From the NCBI RefSeq assembly GCF_034006335.1, contig NZ_JAWDIQ010000002.1: a stretch of DNA of 64,000 nt, one strand, 5' to 3'. This document shows positions 9,498 through 20,680 of this stretch, piece after piece. How positions within the stretch are numbered: the stretch's first letter is position 1; each line of letters begins with the position of its first letter. A program made the translations under genes and the position numbers. The notes under the pieces are model-generated. The model had not been told where the DNA came from. It did not search any database and saw only the letters and a program-made list of their open reading frames with translations. The DNA comes from Paracerasibacillus soli (lineage in GTDB: Bacteria > Bacillota > Bacilli > Bacillales > Amphibacillaceae).

Positions 9498-11095
9498 CCT
9501 ACAAACGTGGCGATAAGCAATATTCCCAAATAAATATACAAGCCAAAAGTTACATGCAACATAATAAAATGAATGAATGCCAACACTCCGACAATAATCA
9601 TGAGTAAGAAAAGCGTTAACGAGTTTCCACCTTGTTGTCCCGCCTCATACGGTTCAGAAAATGGATAAGCTCCTTTATTTACAATTACATAAGAAATCAA
9701 TGTATATAAGATGGCCGCCACAAATATAACGATTAAATCTGGAATAATTCTTACTGAAAATATAAAAACAAATGAGATTGCTACAAGAAGATATATAGGT
9801 ACATATAACCTCACAATAAACGCCTTCAATGTTGCGCTATACACAGTAGCACTATCCGTATAAGGCGTTACTTGAAAAATCCAACTCCCCTTATACTTAC
9901 TCGAAAACCTCAACATAAAGACGACTGTACCAATAATAATATTTATAAAATAAATCATGAAGTATAATTTACTCGTTGTAAAGTCTACAGATGTCCCCAT
10001 GTTCATATTATTAAGTAAGAAAATAAACGGAAAAGCGAGTGCCATACCTAACGATGGATATACCTTCAATTTAAAATCACGCTCTTGACTCATCATAAGA
10101 GATGCATACTTAAAATAAGCCCGTTCCGTTTTATTAAAACAAACAACTCTCGCAAAAAGGTTTAAAAGAGGCCGGCGTTTCCTTTTCTTCTTTTCCGTTT
10201 CTTCCATTAACTTCTGCAAATTGCTTTCAAATACAGGCATGAATCGATAGTACAGCATAAAGGCTACAACCGGTCCAATCACCGCTAACAATGAAAGTAA
10301 TGCAATGCCAAAAGAAAAGTCTTGATTAAAGAACAGTTGAAAAGGAGCGGCAAACCATATAGGCGGAATGAGTAGATGCCACCAAGAAAATTGATAGACA
10401 ATATTTAAATCAACTATATCAAATAGCCGAATGAGCACTTGATAGCCGATAACAACGGCAATGGCTAAAAATATTTGTACATAATTAATAATGTCCTTTA
10501 GTCGCTCACTATCAAAATATTTCAAGATAAAAATATAAATGAGTGCAGTTATCGCCAAAATAAATAACACTAAAAAAATAACTTCTAAAAAAAAAGAGCA
10601 GAAATACAAAAAAGCCTTGCACACCAATCATAAATACAGACGGGATAACTAAAAACGCCCCGGTTATAAGTGACAAATATATACCAACGTGAATTAATTT
10701 TGCTGCATTAATTGTTCGTGTATCAATCGGCTTCGTACCTAAAATTGTTTTATCACGGACATCAGTAATACCGACGAGAAATCAGCAATCATAGATGTCA
10801 TTAAAATAAACATTGCCATTCCAAATATAATTGCCATCTGCATCATATAATGGTCAATCCACATAAACGGAACTAGTATTAATCCGTAAAGCCCATAAAT
10901 TAGCAATGACTTCAAAAACTGATTCGTGTCTGCTTTCTTTTTAGACATATCTTGATTAAAAATGGTTGGAACTCTTCGCTTATCCATTGTCAATTTCATC
11001 TTAATAATCTTTCGCATCATGTCATAATCAATATGTAATTTATGAAACAGAGATTGAAAGCGATCTAAAATCTTTAGGGAACGAAAATCACTCAT
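9470..11095 (-). CDS. ABC transporter permease, two frameshifts
   Basis: This is the membrane subunit of the ABC exporter whose ATPase lies immediately upstream; the two genes overlap at ATGAAAATGAGTGA. Joined fragments give about 540 residues with roughly 12 hydrophobic segments. The N-terminal part has a cytoplasmic helix-rich start, TM helices, and a DVRDKTILGTKPIDTRTINA segment typical of large ABC-2-type permeases in Bacillaceae. Breaks lie near 10770 (one base) and in a nine-A homopolymer near 10590. A ribosome site AGGTG precedes the ATG at 11095. The substrate is unknown. Confidence 0.75.
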
Positions 11096-11938
11096 TTTCA
11101 TCACCTACTGATTTCCCATCTCTCACATTTTCCGTTACTTGCTCTCGGACACTCTCATTCGTAATAATTTTGACAAACTGCTCGGCCTTTTCTCTATGTT
11201 CGTCAAATCCTGTTAATTGATTAAATATATTTTCTAAGGAACCTTCCTTACTTTCCACTTGGAGTTCCTCAAATGAACCATCTGCACGAATTTGTCCATC
11301 AGCAATTAACACAATGCGATTACTTATTTTCTCTACAACATCCATAATATGCGATGAATAAAAGATTGTCTTACCACGTTTAGCAAGTTCTTCTAAAATG
11401 TCTTTCATAATCATGACACTATTTGCATCCAGACCACTTAATGGTTCATCAGAAATATTAAATCCGGATCATGTAGGAGGCTAGAAGTGATCAACACCTT
11501 TTGCTTCATTCCTTTAGAAAATGAGGAAATACGCGCATGGAAAACATCTGCCATTTCAAACGCCTGCATTAAGTTCTCTGCCTTTTGCTCAGCCTCTTCC
11601 GCATCAAGACCGTACAATTCCCCTACGAAGGTTAAATACTCACACGCAGTCAAGTTATCATAGATCTCCGCATTCTCAGGTACATAACCAATCTTCTTCT
11701 TATAGGCATGATTTCCAGTTAAAATATCTTCTCCAAACACCTCTACTTTTCCACCATACCCATCAACAAGACCTAAAATGATTTTTAACGTCGTACTTTT
11801 CCCTGCACCATTTGGTCCAATGTAACCGATAATTTGCCCTTTATGTACATCTAAATCTATTCCATTTAATACATGTTTTTCGGAATACTGCATCGTGAGA
11901 TTCTTTAACGATATGATTGGTTCCGTATTCTCAGTCAC
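11088..11938 (-). CDS. ABC transporter ATP-binding protein, one frameshift
   Basis: ATPase of an exporter. It shows Walker A GPNGAGKS, the signature-region SSFSKGMKQKV, a Walker B DLIFL-DEP and a downstream GLDANS D-loop. One base is missing inside Walker B near 11446, which splits the gene; restoring it gives DEPLSGLDANSVMIMKD. The switch His is in FYSSHIMD. About 283 residues when joined. The likely start is the GTG at 11938, five bases after GGTGG, because the frame further upstream is not conserved-looking. It is the first gene of a two-gene operon with the large permease. Confidence 0.85.
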
Positions 11939-12241
11939 TTTAACCACCAACTTTGTACTTTTTTCTAACATAACAATGTATATACTATTTTGCAAGGGAC
12001 TTTTCACTATAGGGTGAAATTTCAATCAGCAGAGGCTTTCACACCTGCTCCTACAATTTTTTAGTTAGACAAATCCATTTTTTATGAATTGCCGAAGTCA
12101 CATGTATCATGCTCAATTCCAAAGGTCAGGGCCTACAACACATATTATCTAAGTCTTCTATCTTACATTTATATAAAAACTAAGTAATTAGAACTAGGAT
12201 TATTTCATTATTTTTATATAAAATGCAAAAATTGTATTACC

Positions 12242-12259
12242 TCATGAAACTTTTCATGA
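12242..12259 (+). promoter_or_regulatory. Candidate operator palindrome upstream of the lipoprotein gene
   Basis: TCATGAAACTTTTCATGA matches its reverse complement at 16 of 18 positions. It lies between a TTGTAT (12232) and a CATGAT (12255) that are 17 bp apart and could be -35 and -10 boxes. No regulator is known. Confidence 0.35.
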
Positions 12260-12311
12260 TACATTGCGTATGAATACTATCTAGAAAAACAAAAAGGTGA
12301 GGAGAAATGTC

Positions 12312-13134
12312 ATGAAAAAATGGATGTTAATGATTACATTAATCTTAACAATTGGTCTAGTAGGTTGCGGCAATAAAGCCGAACCAGTTGATGGAACAAA
12401 AAAGAAAAGGTAAGTGAATTAACTGCGGAAGAAGTATATAAAAAGGCTTTAGCAGCTGCTGAAAAAATAAACAGTGCCGAACTCACAATGGATATAAAGC
12501 AAAAGATTAATATACCTAGTGAAGATATAGCGATTGATTCTACAACTAAAATGGATGCACAGATGATTCTCGATCCACTAGCAATGTATCAAAATGGGAA
12601 AATTTCGATGTCTATGGATGGGGAATCTATGGATATGAACATGGAGCTGTACCTATCAGATAACGCCATATATACATACGACAGTGAGTCAGAGAAGTGG
12701 TTGAAGATGGATGGTTCAATGCTGAGATGATGGCCAACCAACAACAAGATCCAACAGATCAATTAAAGATTCTCGAGCAATTTACTAAAGACTTAAAGTT
12801 TACGCAAACAGATGATGCATTCATACTTGAACTAACAGCTGATGGCGATAAAGTAAAAGAAATATCTTCAGAATTAATGAAAGAATATATGCCACAAGAA
12901 TTAATGGAGCAATTTAATGAAATAGGTCAAGATATGCTTGATGCCTTAACCGTAAAAACATTAACATATGAAATGGAATTCGATAAAAAGACATTTGATC
13001 TTAAAGATTTAGACATGGCCATGGATATGTCATTTGAAATTGATGGAGAGACACTTGACATTAATCAAGAGGTAAAAGCTACTTATCAAAGTATAAACAG
13101 TATTGATAAGATAGAAATTCCACAAGACGTTTGA
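12312..13134 (+). CDS. DUF6612-like lipoprotein, two frameshifts
   Basis: The N-terminus MKKWMLMITLILTIGLVGCG is a type II signal peptide with lipobox LVGC, so the mature protein is a lipid-anchored exoprotein. The first frame ends in a poly-A run near 12405; the next frame continues SELTAEEVYKKALAAAEKIN and the Met/Asp-rich repeats MSMDGESMDMNMELYLSDNA. Another one-base loss near 12705 leads into WFNAEMMANQQQDPTDQLK. Joined length is about 273 residues. The beta-rich, Met-rich pattern fits DUF6612/LppX-like lipoproteins. Ribosome site GGTGAGGAG. Function unknown. Confidence 0.7.
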
Positions 13135-13163
13135 CTCCGCGATTGAGATGTAATCAAAACAAT

Positions 13164-13253
13164 GAAGGGTCTGACCCCTCGTTCAACTACTATATTTAGT
13201 AAAAAAACTCATTTTATCATACTACATGTAGTGGTTGGGGGTCTGACGCTTTG
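13164..13253 (+). repeat. Palindromic repeat element with GGGTCTGACCC cores
   Basis: GGGTCTGACCC at 13167 and GGGGGTCTGAC at 13237 bracket an imperfect inverted repeat (CAACTACT near 13183 against AGTGGTTG near 13230). The same core recurs near 37270, 37307, 45784 and 62476. The remaining 13254-13749 holds no convincing gene; an 84-codon frame at 13251 lacks a ribosome site and family features. Confidence 0.6.
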
Positions 13254-13749
13254 GTCTTATCTAACTACGTTTCACTTTTCCATCAGGATAGAAGTATAAA
13301 CTTAATTTTAGTATTGTTGCTTATATGTGTTAGAAAATACCCTTATGACAGTCCCACGTTCATTCCGTTATGCCCAACCACTTCTCAAGTCCCCTCTTAT
13401 CAAAGGTGCTACCCACTCATAGTACAACATCACAGTCGTCTGATTATTCCACGCCCCCACCATTTCCTTCCCTTTATTTTCACTACTCCATGTTGCAAAT
13501 TTTAATCGTAGACATAATTAGGTGAGCCTTCCTGTTTCCCGTTTTCGTAATCTTGATTCAAACAAATTTTTATAAGTTGTAGAAAAGGCACAAAAAATTA
13601 TTCCCTTTTCAGCCTTTTCATGTAATAATTATTCCGTTATGCAATTATTGAGCCAAATTGGGTATGGTAAAAAATGAATAGTCTTTTACCTGAACGGGAA
13701 GATATATACATACTCTTTACATATGATTAAAAAATAAGGGAGAGTGGCA

Positions 13750-14856
13750 ATGACGGACCAACAAATTATTCAATTCAAAAATGTAACAAAGCAGTTTGGT
13801 GACGACCAACCTGTATTAAATGAAGTAAGCTTTGAAATTGAACGTGGGAAATTTTATACATTATTAGGACCCTCTGGTTGTGGAAAAACAACAATTTTAC
13901 GATTAATTGCTGGTTTTATGGAGCCAACGTCCGGGGAAATATACTTTGACGGGAAACTTTGCAACCACATCCCCGCAAATAAAAGACAAGTAAATACAGT
14001 ATTTCAAGATTATGCACTTTTTCCTCATTTAAATGTATTTGAAAATGTCGCTTTCGGTTTGCGGATAAAAAAATTAAAAAATAAAGTAATTGAAGAGAAA
14101 GTAAGACAAGCTTTAAGTTTTGTGAATTTAGGTGGTTATGAGCATAGAGAAATTAAGGAGATGTCTGGTGGACAACGTCAACGTGTTGCCATCGCACGCG
14201 CAATTGTAAATGAACCGGAAGTAATTTTACTAGATGAACCACTATCTGCATTAGATTTGAAGTTAAGGACACAAATGCAGTATGAACTTCGCCAATTACA
14301 ACGTAGACTTGGAATTACATTTATATTTGTCACACATGATCAAGAAGAAGCACTCGCAATGTCAGATGAAATCTTCGTCCTAAATAAGGGGAAAATTCAA
14401 CAGAGTGGTACACCGATTGATATCTACGATGAGCCAATTAACCGCTTTGTTGCTGACTTTATAGGAGAATCAAATATCGTAAAAGGTACGATGATTGAAG
14501 ATTTTCGCGTGGCGTTCGTCGGGCAGCAATTTGAATGTGTCGATCAGGGAATGAATAAAAACGAGCCAATTGAAATTGTCATCCGTCCTGAAGATTTAGC
14601 TATTACCTCTCAAGAAAAAGGAAAGTTAAAAGTAACCGTTGTTTCCCAGTTATTCCGCGGTGTACATTACGAAATTATTGGTCAAGACGCTGCGGGGAAC
14701 GAATGGCTCGTCCATTCTACTAAGAAAGCTCAAGTTGGGGACCAAATTGGTTTAGACTTTGAGCCTGAGGCTATCCACGTCATGCGCTTTGGAGAATCAG
14801 AAGAAGACTTCGATCGACGTCTTGAAGCATATGCGGAGGACGATGAACGTGAATAA
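13750..14856 (+). CDS. potA: Spermidine/putrescine ABC transporter ATP-binding protein
   Basis: The ATPase of a polyamine importer: Walker A GPSGCGKT, signature MSGGQRQRVAIARA, Walker B VILLDEP and switch VTHDQEEA, followed by a C-terminal TOBE-type regulatory domain (IVIRPEDLAI). At 368 residues it is full length. The ATG at 13750 follows GGGAGAG by 5 nt; an upstream GTG overlaps that site. It is the first gene of potABCD, and its 3' end overlaps potB by 14 nt. The operon order and identity follow B. subtilis PotABCD. Confidence 0.92.
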   Translation: MTDQQIIQFKNVTKQFGDDQPVLNEVSFEIERGKFYTLLGPSGCGKTTILRLIAGFMEPTSGEIYFDGKLCNHIPANKRQVNTVFQDYALFPHLNVFENVAFGLRIKKLKNKVIEEKVRQALSFVNLGGYEHREIKEMSGGQRQRVAIARAIVNEPEVILLDEPLSALDLKLRTQMQYELRQLQRRLGITFIFVTHDQEEALAMSDEIFVLNKGKIQQSGTPIDIYDEPINRFVADFIGESNIVKGTMIEDFRVAFVGQQFECVDQGMNKNEPIEIVIRPEDLAITSQEKGKLKVTVVSQLFRGVHYEIIGQDAAGNEWLVHSTKKAQVGDQIGLDFEPEAIHVMRFGESEEDFDRRLEAYAEDDERE

Positions 14857-15652
14857 AAAGCTAACTCGCCAATTATATTCAGTTCCGTATTTACTTTGGA
14901 TAATTTTGTTTGTTATCACGCCAATCATTCTCGTATTATATTATTCCTTTTTTGATATTGAGGGGAACTTTTCCTTCGTTAACTATCAAAAATTTTTTAC
15001 ACCTGTTTATTTAAAAATGACATTTAGTTCTTTTTGGTATGCCTTTTTAATTACGGTTATCGCATTACTTATTTCGTATCCTACTGCTTATGTTTTAACG
15101 AAGACAAAACATAAACAATTATGGCTACTTCTCATTATTGTACCGTCTTGGGTAAACCTTTTATTGAAGGCCTATGCATTTATCGGTATATTTGGACAGC
15201 ATGGCATGGCAAACAACATATTGGATATTATCGGAGTAGGTTCGAGACAAATTTTATTTACTGATTTTAGCTTTATATTTGTGTCGGTCTACATATTTAT
15301 CCCTTTTATGATTTTACCAATATTTAATGCGCTCGATGAATTAAATCCGTCCCTACTTGATGCGGCAAACGACTTAGGTGCGAGCCGCTGGACAACATTT
15401 AAACGTGTTATTTTTCCGTTAACAATAGATGGTGTGAAATCTGGATGCCAAATCGTCTTTATCCCTGCTTTATCGTTATTTATGTTAACAAGATTAATTG
15501 CCGGTAGCCGCGTCATTACACTTGGTACCGCAATTGAACAGCATTTTCTTGTCACACAAGACTGGGGGATGGGATCTACGATTGCCGTCTTTTTAATACT
15601 TGCCATGTTTCTTGTTATGTTAGTAACGAGAGACCGAAAGCGAGGTTTGTAA
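14843..15652 (+). CDS. potB: Spermidine/putrescine ABC permease
   Basis: One of two membrane subunits of the polyamine importer: six TM segments and the EAA-type loop LDAANDLGASRWTTFKRVIF that docks on PotA. The start at ATG 14843 has GGAGGA just upstream, inside the end of potA. About 269 residues, normal for the family. It overlaps potA and is followed by potC one base after its stop, showing tight translational coupling. Confidence 0.9.
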   Translation: MNVNKKLTRQLYSVPYLLWIILFVITPIILVLYYSFFDIEGNFSFVNYQKFFTPVYLKMTFSSFWYAFLITVIALLISYPTAYVLTKTKHKQLWLLLIIVPSWVNLLLKAYAFIGIFGQHGMANNILDIIGVGSRQILFTDFSFIFVSVYIFIPFMILPIFNALDELNPSLLDAANDLGASRWTTFKRVIFPLTIDGVKSGCQIVFIPALSLFMLTRLIAGSRVITLGTAIEQHFLVTQDWGMGSTIAVFLILAMFLVMLVTRDRKRGL

Positions 15653-15653
15653 T

Positions 15654-16456
15654 ATGAGGCAAAAAGCGTCACTTAAATCCAGGTTGTTTTTAATTTTTGT
15701 TTTCGCTCTTTTATATACCCCCATCTTTTACTTAATCTTTTACTCTTTCAACAGTGGGGAACGATGAGCAATTTCAAAGGATTTACACTGGAATGGTATC
15801 GAGAAATTTTTCATGATACCCGACTCATGATTATCGTCTTAAATACGTTAGTCATTGCATTACTTTCATCTATTATCGCAACTGTAATTGGTGTTATTGG
15901 TGCTTTGGCTATTTATTCGTATCGAAAGAGTAGAACAAAAAATACGGTACTCTCTTTAAATAATGTACTAATTATCAGCCCTGATGTAATTATGGGTGCT
16001 TCGTTTTTAATCTTATTTACAATTGCAGGTATTAAACTCGGCTTTTATTCAGTGCTACTATCGCATATTGCGTTTAGCATTCCGATTGTCGTTTTACTTG
16101 TCTTGCCGAAGCTTTCAGAAATGAGCCCATCATTAATCGACGCTGCTCGTGACCTTGGTGCGAGTCAATGGGATGTATTATCCAAAGTAATTTTACCTTA
16201 CATTACACCAGGTGTCTTTGCTGGTTTCTTTATGGCACTTACGTATTCCTTAGATGACTTTGCAGTTACTTTCTTCGTAACGGGGAATGGATTTTCTACT
16301 TTATCAGTGGAAATATACTCTTTAGCAAGACGTGGGATTTCACTTAGTATTAACGCATTGTCTGCCGTACTGTTTGTCGTCACGATTATGCTTGTTGGAA
16401 TTTACTACTTTATTAGCCAACGGGCAAATGTAAAAGAGGTGGCTATTAGAAAATGA
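15654..16456 (+). CDS. potC: Spermidine/putrescine ABC permease, one frameshift
   Basis: The second membrane subunit. The first frame (MRQKASLKSRLFLIFVFALL... to SFNSGE) gives TM1; the second begins at TMSNFKGFTLEWYREIF, the conserved PotC segment after TM1. They join through one missing base in a G-run near 15760. The EAA loop LIDAARDLGASQWDVLSKV is present. About 268 residues when joined. It overlaps potD by 4 nt. Confidence 0.88.
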
Positions 16457-17525
16457 ATAAACTCATTCGAACCCTTATAGCTTGCCTCATCGTAAGCGCC
16501 TTGCTGTTATATATCATCCACGAGTTGAATAAATCTGAAGGATATGCCGGCGCTGATACATTAACGATATTTAATTGGGGCGACTATATCGATACGGATT
16601 TAATTAAGCAATTTGAAAAAGAGACTGGTATTAAGGTTATTTATGAAACATTCGATTCAAACGAGGCAATGCTTACGAAGATTCAGCAAGGCGGGACAAC
16701 ATATGATGTCGCCGTTCCATCTGAATATATGGTAGAAAAGATGTACGAGGATGAATTACTGTTACCGCTAGATCAATCAAAGCTACCAAATTTAAAAAAT
16801 ATAGACGAGCGGTTTTTAAATCTTCCGTTTGACCCCGGCAATAAATATTCCATTCCATATTTTTGGGGGACCGTTGGTATTACATTTAACCGTAAACTCC
16901 TACCAAATAAAGAGTTCGATAGTTGGAACGATCTATGGATAAAGATTTAAAAAACCAAATTTTATTAATTGATGGTGCGCGGGAAATCATCGGTATGGGC
17001 CTCAATAGCCTAGGCTACTCATTAAATGATACAAATAAAGCACACTTACAAGAAACGCTAGAAAAACTTGAAACATTAACACCAAACGTAAAAGCTGTTG
17101 TTGGTGATGAGAACAAATTACTCATGCAAAATAACGAGGCTGCAATCGCTGTTATTTGGTCCGGTGATGCAGCAGATATTATGGGTGAAAATGAAGATGT
17201 AGACTATGTTGTACCGAAAGAAGGATCAAATTTGTGGTTTGACAATTTTGTTATTCCAAAAACAGCGAAAAACGTGGACGCTGCATACAAATTCATTAAT
17301 TTCATGCTTGATCCTAAAGTCTCTGCCCAGAATACGGAATATGTTGCCTATTCCACGCCAAATAAAGAAGCATTAAAATATATGGATCCTGAAATGGTAG
17401 AAGATGAGCGATTTTATCCAGCTACCGAAATTACGAAAAAACTTGAGGTCTATCAAAATCTTGGTCGAAAAAATCTTGCCTATTATAATGATTTATTTTT
17501 AGAATTTAAAATGCATCGGAAATAG
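16453..17525 (+). CDS. potD: Spermidine/putrescine-binding protein, one frameshift
   Basis: The extracytoplasmic receptor of PotABCD. The N-terminus has one hydrophobic helix (residues 5-25) containing LIAC, but with an unusually short n-region for a lipobox, so lipidation is possible and a simple membrane anchor is also possible. Conserved PotD segments are LTIFNWGDYID, TTYDVAVPSEYMV, GDAADIMGEN and EGSNLWFDNFVIPKTAKN. A base is missing at SWNDLW near 16938. Joined length is about 357 residues, typical. It is the last gene of the operon, ending before the hairpin at 17530. Confidence 0.88.
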
Positions 17526-17529
17526 TATG

Positions 17530-17581
17530 TTTAAAGAGGTTGTAAACGAAGGCGCTCTTCCCTTTGTTACACCTCTTTTTA
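17530..17581 (+). terminator. Terminator of potABCD
   Basis: AAAGAGGTTGTAA and TTACACCTCTTTT form a long stem ending in T-rich sequence directly after the potD stop. Confidence 0.75.
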
Positions 17582-17601
17582 TTTTTGCCCTGGTTTCTAA
17601 A

Positions 17602-17655
17602 TTTACATAACATTTACACTTAATTAAAACTAGCTCAACAATTCCCCTTTATACT
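17602..17655 (+). promoter_or_regulatory. PhoP box array and promoter of pstS
   Basis: Four hexamers lie at exact 11-bp steps: TTTACA (17602), TTTACA (17613), TTAAAA (17624), TCAACA (17635). This fits the TT(A/T/C)ACA-N5 direct repeats bound by PhoP~P dimers in Bacillus. A TATACT -10 box starts at 17650, placing the array where the -35 would be, as in the B. subtilis pst promoter. Induction by phosphate starvation is inferred. Confidence 0.85.
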
Positions 17656-17715
17656 TGAAATTGTAAGGAACTACAAAAACTACAAACATTTATCCAAAAA
17701 GGGGAGGACAATGGC

Positions 17716-18734
17716 ATGAAGTTAAAAAGTTATTATTACTTCTTATGTTCATGATTGGAGCTGTTATTACGACTGCATGTTCGGACAAGGTTGGAGCTGA
17801 CGAACCTCAAAAAAAGGCGGACACAGAAGAGAAAGCTTCAGATGGTTCAAAAGATAGTGCAGAGAAAAGTAAAGAAACCGCAGCATTATCGGGTAGTGTT
17901 GTCATTGACGGATCTGGTACAGTCTATCCACTGATGGCACGAATTGCAGAAGAGTATATGCTAACAGAACAAGAAGGTGTCTCTGTAGAAGTGAGTCGAG
18001 CAGGCACAAGTGCTGGTTTCAAAAAATTCCTTGAAGCAAATGGTACAGATTTTAATGATGCTTCACGCCAAATCAAAGAAGAAGAGCAAGCGAAAGCCGA
18101 CGAGTTAGGAATTGAAATAAAAGAATTAAAAGTTGCTTTAGACGGCTTAACATTCGTTATTAATAAAGAGAATGATTGGGCTACTGAAATGACCGCTGAA
18201 GATATAAAGAAAATATTCTTAGCTGATGGCGACATCACAAAATGGTCTGACATTAATTCAGATTGGCCAGACGAGGAAATAAATACGTACGGTCCAAACG
18301 AAAACCATGGTACATATGAATTTTTCTATGAAAATGTACTAGAAGAACAAGATTTAATGAATAACGTAAATTTACAGCAAGAATATTCCACACTTGTCAA
18401 ACTCATTTCAGACGATAAAAATGGCATTGCATTTTTCGGATTTGGATACTATGCGACAAACCAAGATGTACTTCAAGCGGTTGCCGTGGACTTTGGAGAA
18501 GGTGCTATTGTACCGTCCCTTGACACAATTGCGGAGGATGGTGACTATGCCCCGTTCACTAGACCAGTATTTACGTACTTAAATGTAAATCATGCCATTC
18601 AGAAACCACAAGTATTAGACTTTGCAAAATATGCACTAGACAACATCAATGTTTTTGCTGGTGAAACTGGCTTTGCACCAATACCGCATGATGAAATACA
18701 AGAAAACTTAGATTTTCTAGAGGAATTAAAATAA
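17716..18734 (+). CDS. pstS: Phosphate-binding lipoprotein PstS, one frameshift
   Basis: High-affinity phosphate receptor anchored outside the membrane. One A is missing in the poly-A run near 17726; restoring it gives MKLKKLLLLLMFMIGAVITT then AC, a signal peptide with lipobox ITTAC. The phosphate-binding loops are visible: IDGSGTVYP at the mature N-terminus, SRAGTSAGFKKF, and the downstream FGFGYYA segment. About 339 residues in total. An acidic, Lys/Glu-rich linker follows the lipobox. First gene of pstSCA-B, behind the PhoP boxes. Confidence 0.92.
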
Positions 18735-18844
18735 CTGTTATGGATTACCTAGTTGTTTCTTAGTTCAATATAGCACCCCCTGTTGAGGATGAGATTGCAA
18801 TTGGCCATCTCATCTTCTTATCTCATTTAGAAAGGAAAAAATAT

Positions 18845-19777
18845 ATGCAAATGAATGTGAGTGTACGAGATTTAATGAGGCAACAAAAGAAACGAAGAGT
18901 CTATATACAAAGGTTAGAGAAACTCATCCCATTCTTCCTATTCATCATAGCATGTGGTTCAGTCCTCACCACGCTTGGGATTATTTATACACTGCTTTCA
19001 AATGCAATAGCATTTTTTTCTCATGTCTCCATTTGGGAGTTCTTTACGAGCACTGTGTTGAAACCATTAAGTAAAGAACCGCAATTTGGTGTCTTACCTT
19101 TAGTGGCAGGTACATTGACATCAACCGTTATCGCAATGTTTGTTGCAACTCCTATTGGATTAATGGTTGCCATTTACTTAAGTGAATTTGCTTCTTCACG
19201 CGCAAGAAAAATTCTTAAACCAATTTTGGAATTACTAGCCGGCATTCCGACCATTGTGTATGGCTTTTTTGCCTTCACATTCGTTACGCCTATCTTACAA
19301 AAGGTCATTCCAAGTTTAGAAGCAACAAATATTTTAAGTCCTGGAATAGTGATGGGGGTCATGATTATTCCGATGATTGCTTCGTTATCAGAAGATGCCA
19401 TGAATGCTGTACCAAATACATTAAGGGAAGGCGCGTTAGCTTTAGGTTCCACACGTTTTGAAATGGCCCTCAAAGTTGTCATACCTGGTGCATTGTCAGG
19501 AATAATCGCTTCTATCGTTCTTGGCATATCCCGAGCAATTGGTGAAACAATGATTGTCACCATTGCAAGTGGTAGTTCAAAAAACTTCTCCTTTGATGTC
19601 ACACAATCCATGCAAACGATGACCGCATATATTGTCGAAGTTACTGGCGGTGATGCACCAGCAGGATCAACAATTTATTACAGTCTATATGCTGTTGCCT
19701 TGACCTTATTTATATTTACGCTTTTGATGAACTACGTTGCTAGTATGATAACTAAGAAATTTAAAGAAGATTACTAA
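18845..19777 (+). CDS. pstC: Phosphate ABC permease PstC
   Basis: A 310-residue membrane subunit of the Pst importer with six TM segments. ELLAGIPTIVYGFFAF and the EAA-like loop LREGALALGSTRFEMALKVV are diagnostic, and SRAIGETMIVTIASGS is the conserved late PstC motif. It starts at ATG 18845 after AAAGGA. The 110-nt gap after pstS contains a GATGAGA/TCTCATC hairpin near 18787-18815, which could lower downstream expression relative to the abundant binding protein. Confidence 0.92.
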   Translation: MQMNVSVRDLMRQQKKRRVYIQRLEKLIPFFLFIIACGSVLTTLGIIYTLLSNAIAFFSHVSIWEFFTSTVLKPLSKEPQFGVLPLVAGTLTSTVIAMFVATPIGLMVAIYLSEFASSRARKILKPILELLAGIPTIVYGFFAFTFVTPILQKVIPSLEATNILSPGIVMGVMIIPMIASLSEDAMNAVPNTLREGALALGSTRFEMALKVVIPGALSGIIASIVLGISRAIGETMIVTIASGSSKNFSFDVTQSMQTMTAYIVEVTGGDAPAGSTIYYSLYAVALTLFIFTLLMNYVASMITKKFKEDY

Positions 19778-19795
19778 GATAGGGGGAAAGAAAAG

Positions 19796-20680
19796 ATGAA
19801 ACCAATGGACTTTTCAACAACGACAGATAGAACCAGATTCAGAATTACGGTTAACACAATTGCAAAAGGAGTATTCTTCCTATCTACTATTTTTTGTTTA
19901 CTTGTTCTCAGTCTTCTTTTATATCGTGTATTTTCTCAAGGTATCTCTTGGATTAACATCGACTTTTTAACCGGAAAACAATCTACTCAAGCAGAAAGGG
20001 CAGGTATTTTTGGTGCTATTTTAGGAACCCTTTGGTTAATGGTCGTCGTCACTCCTGTTACATTATTTTTCGGCGTCGGAACAGCCATTTATTTAGAATT
20101 ATACGCAAGAAAAGGAAGGTTTCAATCTTTCATCCAAACAAATATCGCTAACTTGGCCGGTGTACCGTCTATTGTCTACGGCATTCTTGGAATGACGGTA
20201 TTTGTTCGTGCATTAGATCTCGGTAATATCATCCTTGCGGGCGGTTTAACCATGTCATTACTTATTTTACCTATCATTATCGTTGCCAGCCAAGAGGCTA
20301 TTCGTGCAGTACCTTATCAACTTAGCGAGGCTTCTTACGGTTTAGGAGCGACCAAGTGGCAAACAGTAAAGCGTATTATTTTGCCTGCAGCTTTACCAGG
20401 TATTTTAACTGGTGCCATTCTTTCTCTCTCACGTGGAATAGGTGAAACAGCTCCACTTGTCGTCATTGGCATTCCGGCACTATTGATTCCATTTCCGAAT
20501 GGTATTTTTGATAAATTTACAGTTTTACCAATGCAAATATATTATTGGACATTAGATTCTACACTTGTTGCGGAATATGCGAATCTTGCTGCTGCGACGA
20601 TTGTTGTTTTACTCGTGTTACTTGTTACCTTAAATGTTACTGCGATTATGTTGCGGAATAAATTCCAACATCGGTTTTAG
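19796..20680 (+). CDS. pstA: Phosphate ABC permease PstA
   Basis: A 294-residue second permease: GVPSIVYGILGM, LSEASYGLGATKWQTVKRII (EAA loop) and SRGIGETAPLVVIG are typical PstA motifs. It begins 18 nt after pstC with an AGGGGGA ribosome site. Normally pstB follows within tens of bases; here 940 bp of repeat-rich DNA intervene. Confidence 0.92.
   Translation: MKPMDFSTTTDRTRFRITVNTIAKGVFFLSTIFCLLVLSLLLYRVFSQGISWINIDFLTGKQSTQAERAGIFGAILGTLWLMVVVTPVTLFFGVGTAIYLELYARKGRFQSFIQTNIANLAGVPSIVYGILGMTVFVRALDLGNIILAGGLTMSLLILPIIIVASQEAIRAVPYQLSEASYGLGATKWQTVKRIILPAALPGILTGAILSLSRGIGETAPLVVIGIPALLIPFPNGIFDKFTVLPMQIYYWTLDSTLVAEYANLAAATIVVLLVLLVTLNVTAIMLRNKFQHRF

Noticed and set aside
13251..13505. 84-codon open frame in the potA upstream gap
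   Set aside because: No ribosome site, Pro/His/Ser-rich low-complexity translation, and it overlaps a palindromic repeat.
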